Assembly (NCBI GenBank): GCA_963922455.1
Contig: CAWUIO010000086.1
Span: 1 to 28,527 of the forward strand
DNA length: 28,527 nucleotides
Source of the DNA: CAWUIO01 sp963922455
GTDB lineage: Bacteria > Bacteroidota > Bacteroidia > Cytophagales > Microscillaceae
Direction: 5' to 3'
Part shown: piece after piece, positions 23,963-28,527 of the stretch
Numbering within the stretch: the stretch's first letter is position 1
Layout: every line of letters begins with the position of its first letter
The notes under the pieces: model-generated
The model's database searches: none
What the model was told of the DNA's origin: nothing
What the model saw: the letters and a program-made list of their open reading frames with translations, nothing else
Translations under genes and position numbers: made by a program

Positions 23963-24022
23963 GAAGAAGAGCAGAGAGGAGAGAAGAGAGAGGAGAGAGG
24001 AGCTGGGAGTCGGGAGTCGGGA
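23963..24022 (+). repeat. Polypurine tract and GGGAGTC tandem repeat
   Basis: Directly after repeat copy G, 23973-24002 is 30 bases of pure A/G (units such as AGAGAGG), followed by GGGAGTC twice and GGGA (24005-24022). It is a simple-sequence tract that could form triplex DNA or vary in length. The remaining sequence to 24253 contains no gene I can support. Confidence 0.7.
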
Positions 24023-24253
24023 CTTCAGAGAAGAGACAGCAGAAAAGCAAAAGGAGACAATAATTTTCACCGGGGGAGCCCAAAGGAGGGAGGGCTTGGA
24101 TACCCCTATCTTACTCCTGAACTAGCCTAGCTAGCAAGCAGTGTTTTAGCTTTGGAAAAGTTTGTTATTTTTTAAAAACCCAAAAATTACTGTAATTTAA
24201 TTCCAGAAGGTTTTGAATAATCCACGCTTCCAAGCTTAAAACTAAATATAGCT

Positions 24254-24934
24254 ATGAAAAAATCAGTACTTCCCTTATTGTTTTGTTCCTTTTTATTAGC
24301 CTGTGATACGTCTCCGAGCACCCTAAGTGAAAACCCAGACAGTACCCGGGAAGAAAATTCTGTCCAGGAGCCGATAGCTGAAGACGATAAAGCCCATTTT
24401 CAAGCCATCGACTCCGAGGAAGCCTTGATTGCTACGGCCTTAATGGCCGCTCCTCATGCCAGTCGGGAAGGCTGTACGGTGATTGGGTATAATATGGCGG
24501 GAGAGTTTGTCACCCTTCAAGAAGGAAACAATGAGTTTATCTGTATCGCCGACAACCCCCAACAAGAAGGCTTCAATGCCGCTTGCTACCATAAAGATTT
24601 GGAGCCATTTATGGCCCGGGGTCGGGACTTAAAAGCCGAAGGCAAATCAGGGCAAGAAGTCTTTAACATTCGTGAAGAAGAAGCGAAGGCCGGCACCCTT
24701 AAAATGGCTCCCGCCGGATCTACCCTGCATATCTATTATGGTCCGGAAGCTTCCTATGACCCAGAAACTGGGGCCGTTTCCCAGGCCAAATATCGCTATG
24801 TGGTGTATATGCCTTTTGCCACCGCCGAGTCTACCGGACTTCCCGAAAAGCCCATCGCTCCCAACCACCCATGGATCATGGACCCCGGTACGCACCGGGC
24901 ACATATTATGATTACGCCATTAGCGGGGGAGTGA
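24254..24934 (+). CDS. Lipoprotein of unknown function
   Basis: The 226-residue protein has a short lipoprotein signal (LLFCSFLLAC, cysteine 17) followed by a 35-residue linker rich in Ser, Glu and Asp, as is usual for Bacteroidota surface lipoproteins. The globular part contains cysteines in GCTVIG, FICIAD and AACYH, and a conserved-looking C-terminus (RYVVYMPFATAESTG, then HPWIMDPGTHRAHIMI). The His, Asp and Glu in the C-terminal part might bind metal, but no known motif is evident. I have seen similar uncharacterised proteins in Bacteroidota but cannot name the family. It is probably transcribed alone and ended by the hairpin that follows. Confidence 0.78.
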   Translation: MKKSVLPLLFCSFLLACDTSPSTLSENPDSTREENSVQEPIAEDDKAHFQAIDSEEALIATALMAAPHASREGCTVIGYNMAGEFVTLQEGNNEFICIADNPQQEGFNAACYHKDLEPFMARGRDLKAEGKSGQEVFNIREEEAKAGTLKMAPAGSTLHIYYGPEASYDPETGAVSQAKYRYVVYMPFATAESTGLPEKPIAPNHPWIMDPGTHRAHIMITPLAGE

Positions 24935-24946
24935 AACATATGATGA

Positions 24947-24968
24947 GGAGGCTGAGTTGATAGCCTCC
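24947..24968 (+). terminator. Hairpin after the 226-residue lipoprotein gene
   Basis: GGAGGCT (24947-24953) and AGCCTCC (24962-24968) pair around an 8-nt loop, 12 nt after the stop codon. Only two T residues follow (CCTTAAG), so termination would be weak or depend on another factor. Confidence 0.5.
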
Positions 24969-24994
24969 CCTTAAGCTCGGGGCATCTTAACAAG

Positions 24995-25123
24995 GCTTAG
25001 GGATGGAACGGCATGTTTGAGCTCGTGTGGGCCTGGCGGGGAAAGGCAGCGAGTAGTGAGAGCCCGGCCCGCGCCGGCACCCTTGGCCAAGTAGCTCCTA
25101 GGTTTTTAGCGCGGGCAAGCCCC
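24995..25123 (-). repeat. Interspersed structured repeat, copy H (type 2)
   Basis: Arms GCCCGCGC (25067-25074) and GCGCGGGC (25109-25116) give an 8-bp stem with a 34-nt loop. The core is type 2 (GAGCTCGTGTGGGC with GGCAGCGAG) and nearly identical to copy D through AGGGATGGAACGGCATG. It lies between two convergent genes. Confidence 0.9.
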
Positions 25124-25146
25124 ATAAAATTAGTCGAACCTGGCAC

Positions 25147-25869
25147 TCAGGCAGTCTCGCTCCGCTCGAGGGCTGCTTCTAGGACTGACTTCATTTGCCC
25201 AAACTCGGCATAGCCTTGGCATATTCGGAATAATTTTTTGTCTACCCGAAATAAGACGGTAGGATAGGCATTGACGCCCCAGGTCCTACTCAGGTGAAAC
25301 TCTGAACGAGTGGCCTGCTTGATTTCTTCACTGGCAAAATCGCGGGAAAATTCGGCAAATGGAATGGCAAACTGCTCGCATATGGATTGATAAAATGCTA
25401 GGGTATTGGGGTCTTCGTTTTCGACATAAAATTTACGGGAGACTTCCTCGTAAAACTCAAACACATAGTCTTTCAACCAAGTACGCGAGGTCACCACAGC
25501 CCGGCAAGAAGGTTCCGTATCGTAATTAAAATTTTCCAAGTCAAAGAGCGTATAGCCAAAAGGCTGGCCGCTTCGTTTGTTAACTTCTTCCCAATGATGT
25601 TGGAGAAAGGCTTTCATTTTGTCATTCCAAGGGTCTCCCCCACCCGGCCGCAGCCCCCCTAAGAGGATAGAGAATTGAAATTGGGCAAAATGCTCTTTGA
25701 GTTCGCGCAAATGATTGGAAATGCCCCAACACCAGGAGCACATGGGATCACCAATGTAGATGATTTCTTTTCCTTGTTCTTTGGCTAGGGTCTGACTTTG
25801 TCCACCAGCCAAATCTGCCGGATGGCATAAGCCCGTTTCAGGATCACAGACAAATGACTTATTCTTCAT
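25147..25869 (-). CDS. DsbA-family thioredoxin-fold oxidoreductase (FrnE-like)
   Basis: The 240-residue protein has a thioredoxin fold with active site C44-S-W-C47-W (DPMCSWCWG), a large helical insertion and a cis-proline region VNAYPTVLF, as in the DsbA/FrnE group. No signal peptide is visible, so it should be cytoplasmic; such proteins are thiol oxidoreductases or isomerases in stress defence. The N-terminus adds a second pair, C8 and C15 (VCDPETGLCH), which may be a regulatory disulfide or metal site. It starts 27 bp after the hydrolase gene stop, so the two are probably in one operon with the kinase-like gene and the monooxygenase. Confidence 0.88.
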   Translation of the reverse strand: MKNKSFVCDPETGLCHPADLAGGQSQTLAKEQGKEIIYIGDPMCSWCWGISNHLRELKEHFAQFQFSILLGGLRPGGGDPWNDKMKAFLQHHWEEVNKRSGQPFGYTLFDLENFNYDTEPSCRAVVTSRTWLKDYVFEFYEEVSRKFYVENEDPNTLAFYQSICEQFAIPFAEFSRDFASEEIKQATRSEFHLSRTWGVNAYPTVLFRVDKKLFRICQGYAEFGQMKSVLEAALERSETA

Positions 25870-25896
25870 TATATTTAATTTTAAGCTACAGTATAT

Positions 25897-26799
25897 TTAA
25901 GTGGGTGTTTTCACGATTTTGAGTAAGGCTTCCCGCAGTAAATCAGTAAACTCTACTGGTTTTTCTACCATGGGGTAATGCCCAGTAGCCAGAATGGTTA
26001 GGACTTCATACTGCACTCCAGTAGCATCCAGGCCATCTGTATGGGTGGGCGTGGCATCGCTATTGATAAGGTAGAGTTTTTTATCCAGTTTTGCGAGTTT
26101 TTCTTTTTCACGGAGCGAATACCGAAACAGATGCTCCAGGCTTTGGGTGGCAACGGTGGAATCACTCTGGCTGATATCTTGCACCACCCGGGTGATCACC
26201 CCGCTGTCGGTACTTTCGTGAAATAGATTGGCCCGGGCATAGCCAGACGCGATATTGGAGTAATTTTCTTTCATCAAACCTAAAAAATTTTCTATTTCGG
26301 CTTGCATTTCTGTTGTCATTTCCAGGCCAATATCCTTAAAGTTATCTACTCCGATCAGGGCCAAAACTTCTTTATTATTCAGGGCTGCTTCCAAAATCAC
26401 TTCGCCTCCCATAGAATGGCCAATCAAGATTACCTGCTTCAATTGGAGTTGATCTATGAGCCGGTTTACATCCTCACCATAGGCCTCTACAGTCCACTGG
26501 TCTCGCTCTTTACCCGATTTTCCAAAGCCAGGCAGGTCCATGCTTACGATTTTATAATCAGCTTGCAAGACATCCACTTGGTAGTCCCAATAGGTCTGAT
26601 TGATGCCCCAGCCATGTACAAAAAGTAGGGTAAATTCACCGCTTCCGTAGACTTGATAGTGAATCATTTCTTGTAATTCCTGGGAAGTGTCTGGGTTAAG
26701 TGTATCCGATCCTTCAACCGCAGCCGAGGGCTTACCAGGGTCACAAGCCCCAATACTGATGCATAGTAATAAGGTAAATAAATAAGATTGCAAGGGCAT
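25897..26799 (-). CDS. Alpha/beta-hydrolase lipoprotein
   Basis: The 300-residue protein has a lipoprotein signal (LLLCISIGAC, cysteine 19), a polar linker and an alpha/beta-hydrolase domain: oxyanion motif FVHGWG, MDLPGFGKS, nucleophile elbow GHSMGG and a C-terminal histidine in ATGHYPMVEKP. The acid residue is probably the aspartate in the INSDATPTH region. The substrate is unknown; the fold covers esterases, lipases and related enzymes. It starts 16 bp after the end of the kinase-like gene and is followed by the DsbA-like gene. Confidence 0.88.
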   Translation of the reverse strand: MPLQSYLFTLLLCISIGACDPGKPSAAVEGSDTLNPDTSQELQEMIHYQVYGSGEFTLLFVHGWGINQTYWDYQVDVLQADYKIVSMDLPGFGKSGKERDQWTVEAYGEDVNRLIDQLQLKQVILIGHSMGGEVILEAALNNKEVLALIGVDNFKDIGLEMTTEMQAEIENFLGLMKENYSNIASGYARANLFHESTDSGVITRVVQDISQSDSTVATQSLEHLFRYSLREKEKLAKLDKKLYLINSDATPTHTDGLDATGVQYEVLTILATGHYPMVEKPVEFTDLLREALLKIVKTPT

Positions 26800-26815
26800 G
26801 GGTTTGGGTTTGGGT

Positions 26816-27316
26816 TTATGCGTGTATTTTTTCCAATAAAGTTTGTCCTAGTTCTTCCAGGGTGGCGTGATCGGTTTGGATAATTTCTACCTTCCTTTTC
26901 TCGGCATCTTCTCTTAGGTAATGGAGCCAATTGATCATATCTTGGGTAAATATTTCTGACTGGCCTCGCTGGCTAAGCCGCTTCTTCATCGTCTCCACTG
27001 AGCAATCGAAAAGTAAGACTTTATACTCTGTAAAATTATGCTGGGCAAATCCTTTTATGAGAAATCTCGCTTCCGTGGAGCCTTCAAACAGAACCGCAAA
27101 CTTTTCTTCTAGGGCAATTTTTACGAGGCGGTCTACCCACTCCAGGGTCGTCTCTTCTTGCCATTTTTTGGTATCCTCCAATTCGTCCCAGTTGGGCATG
27201 CCGATATCGTCAAAATGAAATATCCGTACTGGGCTATCCGGCATAAGGTTTTGGGCCAATGTTTTTAGAGTAGCGGTTTTTCCCACTCCCGAGGCTCCAA
27301 TTATGGCTAGTATCAT
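26816..27316 (-). CDS. P-loop kinase-like/AAA-type small NTPase
   Basis: The 166-residue protein begins MILAIIGASGVGKT, a Walker A motif right at its start, followed by FHFDDIGMPN, FAVLFEGSTEARF (Walker B-like strand) and the arginine-rich KKRLSQRGQ lid region, as in adenylate-kinase-like small-molecule kinases. The substrate is not evident. The start is taken at 27316, where ATG overlaps the TGA of the monooxygenase gene (ATGA); the frame is open to 27400, but that stretch lies inside the upstream gene. The overlap implies coupling to the nitronate monooxygenase. Confidence 0.82.
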   Translation of the reverse strand: MILAIIGASGVGKTATLKTLAQNLMPDSPVRIFHFDDIGMPNWDELEDTKKWQEETTLEWVDRLVKIALEEKFAVLFEGSTEARFLIKGFAQHNFTEYKVLLFDCSVETMKKRLSQRGQSEIFTQDMINWLHYLREDAEKRKVEIIQTDHATLEELGQTLLEKIHA

Positions 27317-28359
27317 GGGCTGATTAAGTTTTTTAAAATTGTTTCGGTTGAGGCCTGGCTCAAATCCTGAAAAGATTCTCCTACCCATATACTCAACCAT
27401 TCGTGGGCTTGCTTTCTCTTGGCCTCAGCTCTAAAGGGTTTGGTTAATTTATTTTGGTAAGGGTAAGGCAGGATATACTCCGAATTTTCAAAAAGCGCTA
27501 TGAATGTATTTTGAACCCCTCGTGCGTAGCGTCCCGAGAAGCTTTTGGTCAAGATAATCTCCTCCTCCCTCAATTTCTTAATTCTTTCCTTTTGAAAAGG
27601 AGCCAAACTACTTTCTTCGGAGCATAGCAGTAGCGTCCCCACTTGAAATCCCTCGGCTCCTAGTATGCTCAAGGCCTCCAAAGAAGTTTTATCCCGTATG
27701 CCCCCGGCATAGACCAAAGGGCTTGGAATAGCTTTTCTTACATTTTGAAGTAGGGAAAAACCTGCATGATGAGGGATGTTTTCTGATACAAAGCTTCCCC
27801 GGTGCCCCCCGGCCTCGATGCCTTGGACGCAGAGGATATCCACCCCCAGTCCGTGTAAAATTTGAGCTTCTTGAAGGGAGGTACAGGTCCCGATTGTGAC
27901 GATGCTATTTTCCCGTAGTACATCAAGTGTGTCCTTGTCTATACATCCAAAAGTAAAGCTTATGATTTGGCATCCTTCCTCCAAAAGGGTAGGTATTTGC
28001 GCCTTATACCCAGGCGGTTTGATTTCCTCGATTTCCGGAAACCTGACCTCAAACTCCAGTTCCTCGCTTAGATTAGACAAATAGGCTTTTACCCGATCAT
28101 ATTTAGTTTTGAGTTCCAGGGTGATAGGAGGAATATCATTCACGAAAATGTTGACAGCAAATGGGCCTGAACTAAGCTGTCTCACCTCCCGAATTTTCTT
28201 GGCGCAGCTCCTGGCATCGGCATCTCCCAAAGCTAATGAGCCCAAGCAATGGGCCCGGTTGGCGGCGGCTACCATTTCGGGGGTGCTCAGCCCCATCATG
28301 GGGGCTTGGATGATGGGGTGCTCCATGCCTAATAATTCTACGATTCTATTGGGGGCCAT
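27313..28359 (-). CDS. Nitronate monooxygenase (2-nitropropane dioxygenase family)
   Basis: The 348-residue protein is an FMN-dependent TIM-barrel enzyme of the nitronate monooxygenase family, which oxidises nitroalkane anions such as propionate 3-nitronate. Seen are IQAPMMGLSTPEMVAAAN near the start, the catalytic-histidine motif GIEAGGHRG, the phosphate-binding YAGGIRD and GAEGFQVGTLLL. The start is set at the ATG at 28359, which puts HPIIQAPM at the usual distance; the frame extends 20 codons further upstream. It is the first gene of the four-gene run down to the DsbA-like protein. I saw no convincing promoter box upstream. Confidence 0.9.
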   Translation of the reverse strand: MAPNRIVELLGMEHPIIQAPMMGLSTPEMVAAANRAHCLGSLALGDADARSCAKKIREVRQLSSGPFAVNIFVNDIPPITLELKTKYDRVKAYLSNLSEELEFEVRFPEIEEIKPPGYKAQIPTLLEEGCQIISFTFGCIDKDTLDVLRENSIVTIGTCTSLQEAQILHGLGVDILCVQGIEAGGHRGSFVSENIPHHAGFSLLQNVRKAIPSPLVYAGGIRDKTSLEALSILGAEGFQVGTLLLCSEESSLAPFQKERIKKLREEEIILTKSFSGRYARGVQNTFIALFENSEYILPYPYQNKLTKPFRAEAKRKQAHEWLSIWVGESFQDLSQASTETILKNLISP

Positions 28360-28472
28360 GGCAATTCTTCTGGTTTCAGCCAGGTGTACGAAGCTTGCAC
28401 GAGTCCCTAATATACACATCCCTGCCTCATTTTAAAGTGTAACAGCCATTTAGAGCAAAAAAATCTACACCG

Positions 28473-28527
28473 GGGGCTTCCCCTAGGCTGCTCAAAAGAT
28501 TAAAAAAATGGTCTCCAGTTTTGATGC
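28473..28527 (+). repeat. Possible partial copy (I) of the interspersed repeat at the window edge
   Basis: GGGGCTTCCCC begins at 28473, exactly as at the 5' end of the other copies, in a gap upstream of the monooxygenase gene. The following sequence should form the loop, but the second arm is not visible before the window ends, so this may be a cut, degenerate or chance copy. Confidence 0.35.

Noticed and set aside
23943..24125. Plus-strand frame of 60 residues
   Set aside because: It is made of the end of repeat copy G and the polypurine tract, giving a Glu/Arg-rich low-complexity peptide.
5040..25123. The repeats as a CRISPR array or integron attC sites, given the variable 34-39 nt segments
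   Set aside because: Copies are kilobases apart, in both orientations and separated by ordinary genes. There are no cas genes, leader, integrase or cassette structure, and the variable part lies inside the element.
5040..25123. The repeats as classical insertion-sequence-derived MITEs
   Set aside because: The two ends are not inverted copies of each other (GGGGCTTCCC against GCTTAGGGAT), I see no target-site duplication, and there is no transposase in the window. A non-autonomous element of another kind cannot be excluded.
25013..25213. Plus-strand frame of 66 residues
   Set aside because: It translates repeat copy H and overlaps the end of the DsbA-like gene on the other strand.

Overview
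The window looks like a chromosomal segment of a Bacteroidota organism, with Saprospiraceae (Saprospira-like) as my tentative guess. The evidence is indirect: promoter sites of the Bacteroidota type (TTTG, about 19 nt, TAnnTTTG), few Shine-Dalgarno sites, many small lipoproteins and NTF2-like secreted proteins, and a very dense family of GC-rich intergenic repeats. No rRNA, tRNA, transposase, integrase, phage gene or CRISPR array was seen. About 31 protein genes are called, nearly all on the minus strand; only three (5243, 22969, 24254) are on the plus strand.

Layout. 0.1-3.3 kb (minus): a likely operon of a class I methyltransferase, a non-canonical Lgt-like membrane diacylglyceryl transferase and a multi-cysteine radical SAM enzyme resembling the tetraether lipid synthase (Tes, MJ0619) group, followed by a small membrane protein. 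3.4-5.0 kb: LysE and TauE/SafE exporters. 5.2-6.3 kb (plus): a Rieske oxygenase. 6.5-8.1 kb: a secreted protein behind the wreck of a caspase-like protease gene (two in-frame stops) joined to a truncated, frameshifted acetyltransferase. 8.1-9.8 kb: acyl-CoA synthetase. 10.0-11.5 kb: an HXXEE membrane protein overlapping a Crp/Fnr regulator. 11.6-12.4 kb: an ArsR-SRPBCC fusion regulator with a readable self-operator and promoter. 12.6-13.1 kb: a membrane protein split in two by an apparent 1-nt frameshift. 13.3-14.2 kb: an orphan beta-class DNA methyltransferase. 14.35-15.7 kb: PhzF-like gene (frameshifted at a G8 tract) and an NTF2-like protein. 15.8-21.0 kb: methyltransferase, PEBP, AraC regulator, NTF2-like lipoprotein, esterase, another NTF2-like lipoprotein, DinB. 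21.4-25 kb: a two-repeat lipoprotein, an outer-membrane barrel, another lipoprotein. 25.1-28.4 kb: DsbA-like protein, alpha/beta hydrolase, small P-loop kinase-like protein and nitronate monooxygenase.

The most distinctive feature is not a gene. Eight copies (plus one fragment) of a 127-137 bp element lie only between genes, about one per 3 kb, in both orientations. Every copy carries a stem whose two arms change together between copies (CCCGCG/CGCGGG, CCCCGGCG/CGCCGGGG, CCGGCCC/GGGCCGG, GCCCGC/GCGGGC and others) enclosing a 34-39 nt loop whose sequence is different in every copy. This is compensatory covariation around a hypervariable insert of nearly fixed length, which points to selection on structure in RNA or single-stranded DNA. 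The second most interesting item is the Tes-like/Lgt-like/methyltransferase operon, a candidate lipid-modifying pathway.

Several automatic start codons fall inside the repeats and were moved downstream here. Three apparent frameshifts sit at homopolymers and could be sequence errors; the two nonsense codons in the caspase-like gene are substitutions and harder to explain that way.
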